Shown: positions 7,895 through 16,359 of the stretch, piece after piece
Layout of the letters: every line of letters begins with the position of its first letter
How positions within the stretch are numbered: position 1 is the stretch's first letter
Origin: Dyella_B sp035690825
GTDB lineage: Bacteria > Pseudomonadota > Gammaproteobacteria > Xanthomonadales > Rhodanobacteraceae
Length of the DNA: 64,000 nucleotides
Direction: 5' to 3'
Assembly (NCBI RefSeq): GCF_051954575.1
Contig: NZ_JBQCHP010000026.1
Coordinates: forward strand, 5,866 to 69,865
Position numbers and translations under genes: made by a program
The notes under the pieces: generated by a model
Told to the model about the DNA's origin: nothing
What the model saw: only the letters and a program-made list of their open reading frames with translations
Database searches by the model: none

Positions 7895-9040
7895 ATGACT
7901 GTCGAAACCAAGCTTCCGAAAGTAGGCACCACCATCTTCAGCGTGATGAGTCACCTCGCCGTGCAGCACAAGGCGGTGAATCTTGGCCAGGGCTTCCCCG
8001 ATTTCGAGCCACCGCAGCCGCTGCAGGATGCACTGAGCCGCGCCATGGCCCAGGGGCTCAACCAATATGCACCTGGCATCGGCACGCAAGCGTTGCGCGA
8101 GCAGATCGCGCTGAAGACCGGGCGGCTCTATGGGCACAAGGTAAGTCCCGATAGCGATGTCACCGTCACCTCCGGCGCCACCGAAGCGCTGTTCGCAGCC
8201 ATCGCGGCCGTGGTGCGCGCGGGCGATGAAGTGATCGTGTTCGATCCCGCTTACGATTCCTACGAGCCGGCGATCGAATTGCAAGGCGCGCGCGCGGTGC
8301 ATATTCCGCTTACCGTGCCGACTTTTTCGATCGACTGGCAGCGCGTGCGCGATGCGATCACGCCGCATACGCGCATGATCCTGATCAACAGCCCGCACAA
8401 TCCTTCCGGCGCGGTGCTTTCGGCGCAGGACCTGGACGAACTGGCCGCAATCGTGCGCGATACGCCGATCGTGGTGCTGTCCGACGAAGTGTATGAGCAC
8501 ATCGTTTATGACGGCGCTGCACACGAAAGCGTGCTGCGCCATCCGGAACTGGCCGCGCGCAGCATCGTGGTTTCCAGCTTCGGCAAAACGTATCACTGCA
8601 CCGGCTGGAAGGTCGGCTACGCGGTGGCGCCGGCGAAGCTTTCTGCGGAATTTCGCAAGGTGCATCAGTACCTCACGTTCTGCACCTTCCACCCGGCGCA
8701 AGTGGCGTTTGCCGAATTCCTGGCGAGCACGCCGCAGCATTACCTGGAACTGCCGGCGTTCTATCAGGCCAAGCGCGATCGTTTCCGCCAGCTGCTGGCG
8801 CCTTCTCGGCTGAAACTGCTGGATGTGCCCGGCGGTTATTTTCAGCTGGTCGATTACTCGGCCATCCGCAGCCAGGGCGACGTCGCCTTTTGCGAATGGC
8901 TGGTGAAAGAGGGCGGCGTAGCCGCCATTCCGCTCACGCCATTCTACGAAAAGGCGCCGGGCACGCATCTGGTGCGCCTGTGCTTCGCCAAGAGCGATGC
9001 CACCATGGACGCCGCTGCGGAGCGCCTATGCAAACTCTGA
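7895..9040 (+). CDS. Methionine aminotransferase (YbdL-like), PLP-dependent
   Basis: A 381-aa class I/II aminotransferase. Seen in order are NLGQGFPDF, YAPGIGTQALREQIA, the NSPHNPSGAV substrate-loop motif, SDEVYEHIVYDG, and SSFGKTYHCTGWKVGY, in which the Lys after FG is the PLP-binding residue. The C-terminus has a VRLCFAK arginine motif for the carboxylate. YbdL relatives transaminate methionine, His and Phe. The gene overlaps the following omega-amidase-like gene by 13 bases. That supports a glutamine-transaminase/omega-amidase couple that would convert ketomethylthiobutyrate to methionine. A kynurenine aminotransferase is a less likely alternative. Confidence 0.85.
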   Translation: MTVETKLPKVGTTIFSVMSHLAVQHKAVNLGQGFPDFEPPQPLQDALSRAMAQGLNQYAPGIGTQALREQIALKTGRLYGHKVSPDSDVTVTSGATEALFAAIAAVVRAGDEVIVFDPAYDSYEPAIELQGARAVHIPLTVPTFSIDWQRVRDAITPHTRMILINSPHNPSGAVLSAQDLDELAAIVRDTPIVVLSDEVYEHIVYDGAAHESVLRHPELAARSIVVSSFGKTYHCTGWKVGYAVAPAKLSAEFRKVHQYLTFCTFHPAQVAFAEFLASTPQHYLELPAFYQAKRDRFRQLLAPSRLKLLDVPGGYFQLVDYSAIRSQGDVAFCEWLVKEGGVAAIPLTPFYEKAPGTHLVRLCFAKSDATMDAAAERLCKL

Positions 9041-9831
9041 ACGTCACCCTCGTGCAGGGCGCCACGCGCTGGCACGATGCGCCGGCCAATCGCGAGTATT
9101 ACGGCGCGCTGGCACGAAGCGTGGCCGGGCGCAGCGACCTGATCGTGCTGCCGGAAACCTTGCTTTCCGGTTTCAGCAACGACACGCGCGTCAGCGCCGA
9201 AGACATGGATGGCGAAGGCGTGGCCTGGATGCGCGCGCTGGCGGGCGAGGTGAATGCCGTCGTCACCGGCAGCCTGGCCATTCGCGAGGGCGACAAGGTC
9301 TACAACCGGCTGATCTGGGCGCGGCCGGACGGCAGCTACGCGCAGTACGACAAACGCCATCTGTTTCGCATGGCCGGCGAGCACACGCGCTATGGCGGCG
9401 GTTCGCAGCGGCTCATCGTGGAGCTGAAAGGCTGGCGCATCCTGCCGCAGGTTTGCTACGACCTGCGTTTTCCAGTGTGGCTGCGCAATCGCCGCCTCGA
9501 GTCGGCCGCCGGCGGCATGGAGTACGACCTGGCGTTGTTCGTCGCCAACTGGCCGGCGCCGCGCAGGCAGCCGTGGCGCACGCTGTTGCGGGCGCGCGCC
9601 ATCGAAAACCTCGCCTATGTGGTGGGCGTGAACCGCGTCGGCGTGGACGGCAACGAGCTTCCCTATGCTGGCGACAGCGCGGTGATCGATCCGGTGGGCG
9701 AGCCCTTGGTTGAACTTGGCACGCAGGAGCAGGTGGTGACGGTCGCGATCGATCCGGCGCCGCTGCTGCAGCATCGCGAGCGTTTTCCCGCCTGGATGGA
9801 TGCCGACACGTTCACGCTCGACATCGAATGA
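9028..9831 (+). CDS. Omega-amidase, nitrilase superfamily (YafV-like)
   Basis: A 267-aa nitrilase-superfamily amidohydrolase. The catalytic triad motifs are visible: Glu in VLPETLLSGF, Lys in YDKRHLF, and Cys in PQVCYDLRFPVW. It lacks the N-terminal extension of true nitrilases. YafV/NIT2 enzymes hydrolyse alpha-ketoglutaramate and similar omega-amides. The start (ATG at 9028) lies within the end of the aminotransferase gene, so the two are translationally coupled. Together they pull glutamine-dependent transamination forward by destroying the ketoglutaramate product. Confidence 0.88.
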   Translation: MQTLNVTLVQGATRWHDAPANREYYGALARSVAGRSDLIVLPETLLSGFSNDTRVSAEDMDGEGVAWMRALAGEVNAVVTGSLAIREGDKVYNRLIWARPDGSYAQYDKRHLFRMAGEHTRYGGGSQRLIVELKGWRILPQVCYDLRFPVWLRNRRLESAAGGMEYDLALFVANWPAPRRQPWRTLLRARAIENLAYVVGVNRVGVDGNELPYAGDSAVIDPVGEPLVELGTQEQVVTVAIDPAPLLQHRERFPAWMDADTFTLDIE

Positions 9832-9887
9832 GCGCCAAAGGGCATCGGCAGGGTAAACGCCGTTTCAAAAAAACTTCACACAGAGTA

Positions 9888-9916
9888 TTGACGGCTGCGC
9901 CCTCAACCTGAATAAT
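9888..9916 (+). promoter_or_regulatory. Promoter of the tRNA cluster
   Basis: TTGACG (9888-9893) and AATAAT (9911-9916) are 17 bases apart. An A-rich stretch precedes them and the first tRNA starts 65 bases downstream. Confidence 0.6.
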
Positions 9917-9980
9917 TCCGCTTCTTGCTTCGGCGCCTTTGCAGTTTGAAGGCGGCCACGGCCAAGAAAGGTTTTACCAC

Positions 9981-10057
9981 GCGCCCGTAGCTCAGTTGGA
10001 TAGAGTACCAGGCTACGAACTTGGTGGTCGGGAGTTCGAATCTCTCCGGGCGCGCCA
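9981..10057 (+). tRNA. tRNA-Arg (anticodon ACG)
   Basis: 77 nt. The acceptor arms GCGCCCG and CGGGCGC pair and the CCA is encoded. The anticodon loop CTACGAA gives ACG. First gene of a five-tRNA cluster. Confidence 0.95.
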
Positions 10058-10224
10058 TATTTGCAAGGCATGATGTTGGTTCAAGTCGTGTCTTTTGCAG
10101 GCAGAACACCGTCTGCAAAAACCGGACAAAGAAGTCCGGCGTGTTCGATACGGATTGACGGGCCAGAGTGTCACCCGTAGCATTTCAAAGCTCAGGTCGC
10201 GAAAACCGATCTGGTTTCGAAAAA

Positions 10225-10301
10225 CGGGGTATAGCTCAGCCTGGTAGAGCGCCAGCTTTGGGAGCTGGATGTCGTGGGTTCGAATCCCTCTGCCCCGACC
10301 A
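10225..10301 (+). tRNA. tRNA-Pro (anticodon TGG)
   Basis: 77 nt. The acceptor CGGGGTA pairs with TGCCCCG, and CCA is encoded. The loop TTTGGGA between CCAGC and GCTGG gives anticodon TGG. A 167-base spacer separates it from tRNA-Arg and includes a CCGGAC/GTCCGG hairpin. Confidence 0.95.
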
Positions 10302-10325
10302 GCAGGTGTTCTGCTTTTAGTCAAA

Positions 10326-10402
10326 GCGCCTGTAGCTCAACCGGATAGAGCATCGGCCTTCTAAGCCGACGGTTGCAGGTTCGATTCCTGTCGGGCGCGC
10401 CA
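10326..10402 (+). tRNA. tRNA-Arg (anticodon TCT)
   Basis: 77 nt with encoded CCA. The anticodon stem TCGGC/GCCGA encloses loop CTTCTAA, giving TCT. Confidence 0.95.
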
Positions 10403-10415
10403 GCTTCGTGATTAC

Positions 10416-10493
10416 GGTGGGCGTAGCTCAGTTGGTTAGAGTACCGGATTGTGATTCCGGTTGTCGTGGGTTCGAGTCCCATCGTCCACCCCA
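10416..10493 (+). tRNA. tRNA-His (anticodon GTG)
   Basis: 78 nt counting the extra 5' G (position -1) that pairs with the discriminator C, the tRNA-His identity element. The loop TTGTGAT gives GTG. CCA is encoded. Confidence 0.95.
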
Positions 10494-10507
10494 ATTCAAG
10501 CAGTTCT

Positions 10508-10583
<76 letters not shown>

Positions 10584-10592
10584 GCTCAACGA

Positions 10593-10623
10593 GGCACTCA
10601 GGTTTCCTGGGTGCCTTTTTCTT
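10593..10623 (+). terminator. Rho-independent terminator of the tRNA cluster
   Basis: A ten-base-pair stem GGCACTCAGG/CCTGGGTGCC with a TTT loop is followed by TTTTTCTTT. Confidence 0.88.
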
Positions 10624-10828
10624 TGCGCGCATCGAAAGCGTCGTCCGTACCGTGATGCTGCTGCAGAACGCTTGCGCTTTTGTTTAATCGCTCAACCCGC
10701 ATAGCGAATTTGAGCGTTGCACTGCGATGGCGAGGGACAAGCTGGTCGACGGATGCTAAATAGCCTGCTTCGGCCCGCTCGCGCCTGGCGATGCGGGAAC
10801 TGTCAGTGCCAACGCCAAAGGGGATGCC

Positions 10829-13171
10829 ATGCGCGCGTCCAACATCGCATTGCTGGGTCTTGTCTGTTCTTTTGCCACGTTTGCCGGCATCGTGCATGCG
10901 ACGCCGATCGCCACGCTTGATCGGCACGGCGCATGGGTGAGCGTGGAGGCCTATGGCCCGAACGTCATTCACGTCACGATTGCCGCGGACAAAGCCGAGG
11001 CGTTGAAGGGACCGGGTTACGGCATCCTCGCCGACCACGTAGACAATTCGGCCTTCCATGAAAGCGCGGATCGCAACGGCGATATTTTTGTCTCGCCGGC
11101 GTTGACCCTGCACGTGGATCCGGTACCGCCGCCACATACGCCGGGAACGACGGAGCGGTACTTCGCGCCGGATCTGGCGCCGGTCAGCCTGCAGGTCAAA
11201 AACGCCAAGGGCGAAACCATCGTCAACATGACCGGTTGGGACATGGCGCCGCATGAGGTGGCCGGCGAGTCCACCTATCAGGTCGGCGCGACGTTCACGG
11301 CACCCGCCGACGAACACTATTACGGCATGGGCCAGAACCAGGACAGTCTTGGCGCGCTCGATCTGCGCGGTCGCGTCATCGACTGCAAGCATTGGTACGA
11401 CGCCCCGTCCGGTGAAACCGTCTGCGTGCCTTTCATGGTTTCGTCCAAGGGCTACGGCATCATCTGGGACAACCCGTCCGACACGCATTTCGTGGCCGGC
11501 ATTCGTGGCCGCACCACGTTTCAGTCGAACGTCGGCGAACGCGTCAGCTTCTTCGTCATCACCGGCGACAATCCCGAGCAGATCTATTCCGCTTACGCAC
11601 GCGTTACCGGCAACACGCCGATTCCGCCCAAGGCCGCCTTTGGATTGATCCAGTCCAAGGCACGCTATGCCAGCCAGGCGGAGGTGTTGAACGTCGCCCA
11701 CACGTATCGCCAAAAGGGCTATCCGCTCGATGTCATGGTGGTGGACTGGTTCTACTGGACACGCATGGGTCAGCTGGACATCAATCCGGCAGAGTTTCCC
11801 GATCCCGATGGCATGAACAAGCAGCTTCATGCGATGGGCTTGAAATCGATCATCTCGATCTGGCCGCGCTTCGAAAGATCCAGCCGCTATTTCGGCGAAC
11901 TCGACGCCAAGGGTTATTTCCTGAAGGACAAGAACGGCAAGACGGTCGACGGATTGCCGTTCCGTTCGGATCGCGCCGGCGCACTGATCGATTCGACCAA
12001 TCCTGCGGCACGCAAGTGGTATTGGGAGCACGCGCGCGACAACATCCTTTCGCACGGCTTCGACTATCCATGGCTGGATGAAACCGAGCCGGATCTGGTG
12101 CCGGACGGATTCTTCTATTCGATCGGTTCGGGCGATCGCTATCACAACGTCTATCCGCTGCTGCACGTCGAAGGCTTTGCGCAGGGCATGCGTGCATGGA
12201 AGCCCAACACGCGCGTGCTGATTCTGTCTCGTGCGGCCTATCTGGGATCGCAGCGTACCGGTGCGCTGTTCTGGTCGTCGGATATCGATCCGAGCTGGGA
12301 AGCGCTGCAAAGGCAGATTCCCACCGGCCTCAACATGGTCGCTTCGGGCATCGCCTACTGGGGCAACGACATCGGCGGTTGGCAATATCTGCCGCAGACG
12401 ACCAGCGCGACCAAGCCGCCGTTGCTCGATCCGTCGGATGCGCGTGACGTTGTCGGCCAGAACAACGATTATCCGGAACTGCTTACGCGCTGGTTCGAAT
12501 ACGGCACCTTCTTGCCGACCCTGCGCCTGCATGGCGATCGCAAGCACACGGAAATCTGGGCCTTCGGCCACCAGGCCGAGGCGATCATGGCCAAGTACGA
12601 CAAGCTGCGCTATCAGCTGATTCCCTATATCTACAGCCAGGCCAAGATCACGCATGACACCGGCGCACCCTTCATGCGGCCGCTATGGATGGATTTCCCG
12701 AACGATCCGAACGTCGCCAACCTGGGCACGCAATACATGTTCGGCCCCGCATTCCTGGTCGCGCCGGTCACCGCACAGGGCCAGACGGAAAAAGACGTCT
12801 ATTTGCCGGCTGGCAGCGACTGGTACAACTTCTGGACCAACGAAAAGCTGGCGGGCGGGCGCTGGGTGAAAGTGTCGGCGCCGATCGACCAGATTCCGGT
12901 GTTCGTGCGCGCCGGCTCGATCGTGCCGCTGGGTTCGGCCATCGAGTCGACCGCGTCGAAGCAGTCGGTGGCCGAGATCCGCGTTTATCCCGGCAAGGAC
13001 AGCGATTTTGCGCTCTACGACGACGACGGCACGTCGTACGACTATGAAACCGGCAAGAGCACGCTCACCAAGCTGCATTGGGACGATGCGGCCGGCGCCC
13101 TGCGTGTCAGTGGTGGCGACAAAGCGCTTGCCGGCAAGGCGAAGGGCCTTATCAAAGTGATCGGCAAGTAA
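10829..13171 (+). CDS. Exported GH31 glycosidase (alpha-xylosidase or alpha-glucosidase)
   Basis: A 780-aa glycoside hydrolase family 31 protein with a signal peptide ending near residue 24 (VHA-TPIA). The galactose-mutarotase-like N-domain is followed by the catalytic barrel with YPLDVMVVDWFYW. The nucleophile motif PWLDETEPD has Asp417 as the likely nucleophile. The acid/base motif WSSD has Asp485. The WLDxTEP and WSSDIDPSWE forms resemble alpha-xylosidases more than classic alpha-glucosidases, but substrate is not certain. It stands alone: no transporter, TonB receptor or other glycosidase is adjacent. It is convergent with the lanthipeptide synthetase. Confidence 0.88.
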   Translation: MRASNIALLGLVCSFATFAGIVHATPIATLDRHGAWVSVEAYGPNVIHVTIAADKAEALKGPGYGILADHVDNSAFHESADRNGDIFVSPALTLHVDPVPPPHTPGTTERYFAPDLAPVSLQVKNAKGETIVNMTGWDMAPHEVAGESTYQVGATFTAPADEHYYGMGQNQDSLGALDLRGRVIDCKHWYDAPSGETVCVPFMVSSKGYGIIWDNPSDTHFVAGIRGRTTFQSNVGERVSFFVITGDNPEQIYSAYARVTGNTPIPPKAAFGLIQSKARYASQAEVLNVAHTYRQKGYPLDVMVVDWFYWTRMGQLDINPAEFPDPDGMNKQLHAMGLKSIISIWPRFERSSRYFGELDAKGYFLKDKNGKTVDGLPFRSDRAGALIDSTNPAARKWYWEHARDNILSHGFDYPWLDETEPDLVPDGFFYSIGSGDRYHNVYPLLHVEGFAQGMRAWKPNTRVLILSRAAYLGSQRTGALFWSSDIDPSWEALQRQIPTGLNMVASGIAYWGNDIGGWQYLPQTTSATKPPLLDPSDARDVVGQNNDYPELLTRWFEYGTFLPTLRLHGDRKHTEIWAFGHQAEAIMAKYDKLRYQLIPYIYSQAKITHDTGAPFMRPLWMDFPNDPNVANLGTQYMFGPAFLVAPVTAQGQTEKDVYLPAGSDWYNFWTNEKLAGGRWVKVSAPIDQIPVFVRAGSIVPLGSAIESTASKQSVAEIRVYPGKDSDFALYDDDGTSYDYETGKSTLTKLHWDDAAGALRVSGGDKALAGKAKGLIKVIGK

Positions 13172-13179
13172 CGGCGCGT

Positions 13180-13207
13180 AAGGCCAGGCAGCGTATGCCT
13201 GGCCTTT
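13180..13207. terminator. Hairpin between the GH31 gene and lanM
   Basis: AAGGCCAGGCA (13180-13190) pairs with TGCCTGGCCTT (13196-13206) around a five-base loop. It lies between two convergent genes and overlaps the lanM stop codon. There is no good T-run, so termination strength is uncertain. Confidence 0.55.
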
Positions 13208-16049
13208 ACGACAACCTGGTTTCAAGCAGCAAGGGCGAGGGCAGGGTGCATGCCGGGTGCATGCGGTTGAGGCTGTAGATCGCGCCGGCCAATCCTGTCA
13301 TCAGTCCGGGCGTGAACGCGTCGCGCGCCATGCCGCCGACGATGCCGCCGTGCTCTTCGATCGCCGAAACGACGCGCGCGGCGGGATGGATCGCCTCCAG
13401 CGCGCAACCTTCGGGATCCCACTGCGCGGCGCGCACCAGCCATTCCCACAGCGAAAAATCGCCGTGGCACAGCGTGTGGCTGGAACCCCATTTGTCCCGC
13501 CCGGCAGCGACCGCGCGACGCAGCGTGTGCAGGTATTTCGGATCGCCGCTGCGCGCGTAGAGATCGCCGGCGGCCATGCCGATACCCACGCTGCCGTAGC
13601 ACCAGTTGTGGAAGCTTTCGCGGCGCACGCCTTGCTGCGTGACGAACCAGTTGCCGACGGTTTCGTCGTACTGCTCGCACTGCAGATGGAAACCCTTGCC
13701 GGCGATGTCGTGCCATCGCGCCCGCTCGGTGGCGTTGCCCGCGCCGGTCAATAGCAGCCGCGACAGCGACCAGGCGATCCCCATGGAGCCGTGCGCGAAT
13801 CCACCGATCGGATCTGGCGTGCGCATGGTGGGCCAGTACGCGGTGGAGCCTTCGATCACGGCCGTCGCTGCAAGCCGGTTCGCTGCGCGCGCGGCCAAGT
13901 CAAGCCAGCGCTGATCGCCGGTGGCGTGCGCCAGGCCGAGCAGTGGCGGAATCGCGCCGGATGCGCCGCCGAGTATGTCGTACGCCTTGTCGCTCTCGAA
14001 GCCCAAGCGCGCCAAGGCCTCGGCAAAATGGATGGCACGCTCCAGGTATTCGGCGTTTTGCTGCAGATCGTGCAAGCTCAGCCATGTCCATATCTGCGCG
14101 CCATAGCCGGTGAATCCGCCAGACAGTTCCTGCTGTTCGTCCACCTCCATGGCGCGCAGTACCTGCAGGGCGCCGTTCAAGGTTTCTTCGATACCCATCA
14201 CGGCGTCGGCGCGGCCTTGCGCGGTTTCGTGCATATAGCCAGCCAACGCCACCACTACCCCGCCCAGGCCGAAATACAGATCCGTCGCCAACGGCTGCAC
14301 CTGCCAGCCCGCGCGATTCACCTCCGGCGTGATCCAGGTGATCGAGCCATCCTTGCCATGCACCGAAAGGCGCAACAGGCGCTCGACCGCTTCGGTCGCC
14401 AGTTTGCGTCGACGTTGATCGAGCTGATCCGCGTGGGGATGGCGGGCGGCATAGTGACGCGCGGCGCGATCATCTTGCGGTTCGTCGTCGGAAAGATTGA
14501 GGTGCGTGGCGACGAGCGCACTGCGTACCGTCAGTTCTTCCAGTTCCAAGCGCATGGCGCGCCAATCGGCTACGGCATCGTCAATGCGCGCGCGCGTCAA
14601 CGGCGCGGCGAAGATCGGCACGTCGCCGTAGCGCAGATCATCGATCTCCGAAGCGATTTCCGCCTGCGTCGATGGCGCCTGCGGCATCACCGCGGCATTG
14701 CGCGCCAGCAAATCGCGCGCGCGTTCGATCGCCTTGGCTTCGTCGTGCAACGATGCCGGATGCCACAGCATGCGGCCGATTTCCACATAGGCCTGCGTGG
14801 CACGGCGAATGTCACGCGCCTGGCAGCCTTCGAAACCAGCAAGCAACTGCAGCAGTTCACCCCGCGCATCCCGTGCCCGGAAACGCGCGGTGACGTCAAG
14901 AAAGCCCTCGCTGATGTGGTTCCAATATTTGGATACGTCCGGATCAGGACTGGGATGGTTCTGTGCGCGCTGCACATCCACGTTGATGACTTCCAGTCGC
15001 GCTTCGGTGGTGCCTTCCTGCGCGATGACCGGCACGTGCACTTGCGGCTGTTGCCCGGGCAGTGCGCCGGCGGCGGACATGTCGACGCCGAAAAAGCCCA
15101 GCGCCGGGGCGCGATAAGGCACGATGCCGGTACGCAGTACGGAGTTGCGGATCAGTTCGGACGCCACGTCGAACGCGTCGCCATAAGGCGAGGGTTCGGT
15201 CTTGGGCATCATGCAGAACAGGCTTTCGACGTCGATCACCACCGGCACCGGTCCGCAGGCGATCAGGTTCTCCTGGTGGATGTCGGTGCCGCCAAGCAGC
15301 CGCAGCACCGCCAGCCAACGCCCCAGGTTGCGATAGAACGTGCGCAGCTGCGCTTCATCACTGCAATAACGCTGCGCGACGAATGCGGCCCAACCGTAGT
15401 CGCCGCAGTCCAACACGGCGGGCACGCGGATGCGGTCAGCATCATCGCCAAAAATTCGCGCCAGGAATGTTTCCAGCACACAGTCGATGCGCAGCGAGCG
15501 AGGTTTGTAGATGACCTCGCCATGTTCGAGTGTCAGCCGGGCCACGGATTGTCCGCCACCATGCAGATCGCCCTGGCCAAGGTGGAGTGCAACGAGCTGT
15601 CCAGCAGGCTGCCCGGGCAACTCAGAAAGCCGTGGGCGATCGGCAATGAAACGCGCCACCAGTGCTTCGATCGCGCTGCGTTGCGCATGGAGCGCGCGCG
15701 AGAGGCGCGCATGCAGGCCGCAATAGCGTTGATTGAGATGGTCCAGAAATACGGGCTGCAAGGCGTGCTCAACGAATTGCGCAAAGCACGCCGCTTCGTC
15801 GGCTGCGGTCAATTCACCGGCGCGCTTGGCGGCATGCATTTCCAACAGCAGCACACGATTGAGCTTGAGGCTGGCGTTGGTGTTGAGTGCCTCATCGCAG
15901 GCGTCGCGGATCAACTGTGCCTCATCGGCCGCCAACGCCGGCGCGAGTTCGGCCAGGCGTGCGGCGAACATGGCGCGGGCCGGTGCGGTAAAGCCCAGGA
16001 TGACGGGCGCAAAGGAATCAGGAGCGTTCGTTTCGGTAACCGTCGACAC
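13206..16049 (-). CDS. lanM: Class II lanthipeptide synthetase LanM
   Basis: Bifunctional enzyme that dehydrates Ser/Thr in a precursor and adds Cys thiols to form lanthionines. The N-terminal dehydratase part (about residues 90-490) shows the kinase-like motifs VIYKPRSLRID and GGTDIHQENLIACG. The C-terminal cyclase (about 540-940) has the zinc ligands Cys817 in NWCYGSVG and Cys861-His862 in LCHGDFS. An ATG at 16130 would give 974 aa, but it lies in the loop of a perfect hairpin and has no ribosome site. The GTG at 16049 has AAGGAA at good spacing and gives 947 aa, so I prefer it. A Cys-rich precursor gene lies directly upstream. No LanT transporter, protease or immunity gene is adjacent. Confidence 0.93.
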   Translation of the reverse strand: MSTVTETNAPDSFAPVILGFTAPARAMFAARLAELAPALAADEAQLIRDACDEALNTNASLKLNRVLLLEMHAAKRAGELTAADEAACFAQFVEHALQPVFLDHLNQRYCGLHARLSRALHAQRSAIEALVARFIADRPRLSELPGQPAGQLVALHLGQGDLHGGGQSVARLTLEHGEVIYKPRSLRIDCVLETFLARIFGDDADRIRVPAVLDCGDYGWAAFVAQRYCSDEAQLRTFYRNLGRWLAVLRLLGGTDIHQENLIACGPVPVVIDVESLFCMMPKTEPSPYGDAFDVASELIRNSVLRTGIVPYRAPALGFFGVDMSAAGALPGQQPQVHVPVIAQEGTTEARLEVINVDVQRAQNHPSPDPDVSKYWNHISEGFLDVTARFRARDARGELLQLLAGFEGCQARDIRRATQAYVEIGRMLWHPASLHDEAKAIERARDLLARNAAVMPQAPSTQAEIASEIDDLRYGDVPIFAAPLTRARIDDAVADWRAMRLELEELTVRSALVATHLNLSDDEPQDDRAARHYAARHPHADQLDQRRRKLATEAVERLLRLSVHGKDGSITWITPEVNRAGWQVQPLATDLYFGLGGVVVALAGYMHETAQGRADAVMGIEETLNGALQVLRAMEVDEQQELSGGFTGYGAQIWTWLSLHDLQQNAEYLERAIHFAEALARLGFESDKAYDILGGASGAIPPLLGLAHATGDQRWLDLAARAANRLAATAVIEGSTAYWPTMRTPDPIGGFAHGSMGIAWSLSRLLLTGAGNATERARWHDIAGKGFHLQCEQYDETVGNWFVTQQGVRRESFHNWCYGSVGIGMAAGDLYARSGDPKYLHTLRRAVAAGRDKWGSSHTLCHGDFSLWEWLVRAAQWDPEGCALEAIHPAARVVSAIEEHGGIVGGMARDAFTPGLMTGLAGAIYSLNRMHPACTLPSPLLLETRLS

Positions 16050-16108
16050 AGGCAGGTTCCTTGCCGTGGCTGTGGAAGAGCCGCGTGCGCTAAAGAATGG
16101 ATCGAGAT

Positions 16109-16147
16109 GCCAACGCGCAGCGCATGGCACGAACGCTGCGCGTTGGC
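16109..16147 (-). promoter_or_regulatory. Intercistronic hairpin between lanA and lanM
   Basis: A perfect 14-bp stem (16109-16122 with 16134-16147) and an 11-base loop begins 9 bases after the precursor stop. Downstream on this strand is only a weak T-rich stretch. In lanthipeptide operons such hairpins act as leaky terminators or RNA stabilisers, giving more precursor than enzyme. Confidence 0.75.
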
Positions 16148-16155
16148 CGTTCAGA

Positions 16156-16359
16156 TCAACAGCAGAAGCAGGCTTGCGCGCAAATCTTGCCGCTGTACGA
16201 GCACGTGGTGGCGCCCGAGATGAGCACCTTGCCGATACCCGGATCGGTCAGCGCCGCTTCGGTCGCGGCGGTACCTTCGATGTAGAGCGGGCCTGCGGGA
16301 TTGTCCAGGCCTTCTTCGCCACTCAGCCAACCCGAAACGACTTCATCAATCTGTTGCAT
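16156..16359 (-). CDS. lanA: Class II lanthipeptide precursor peptide (LanA candidate)
   Basis: A 67-aa peptide encoded just upstream of lanM. The acidic leader contains EEGLDNPAGPLY; an NPAG/HPAG motif is found in leaders of two-component and mersacidin-like class II precursors. The C-terminus TTCSYSGKICAQACFCC has five Cys (53, 60, 64, 66, 67) and four Thr/Ser (51, 52, 54, 56). Cleavage after GA at 49-50 is a plausible guess; there is no clean double-Gly site. The ATG at 16359 has AAGGAG six bases upstream, whereas the ATG two codons earlier abuts that site. The final structure and activity are unknown. Confidence 0.85.
   Translation of the reverse strand: MQQIDEVVSGWLSGEEGLDNPAGPLYIEGTAATEAALTDPGIGKVLISGATTCSYSGKICAQACFCC

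Noticed and set aside
13791..16223. Long open frame antisense to lanM (about 810 codons)
   Set aside because: It is a shadow of the GC-rich lanM gene, with Arg/Gln/His-rich composition, no ribosome site and no recognisable domain.
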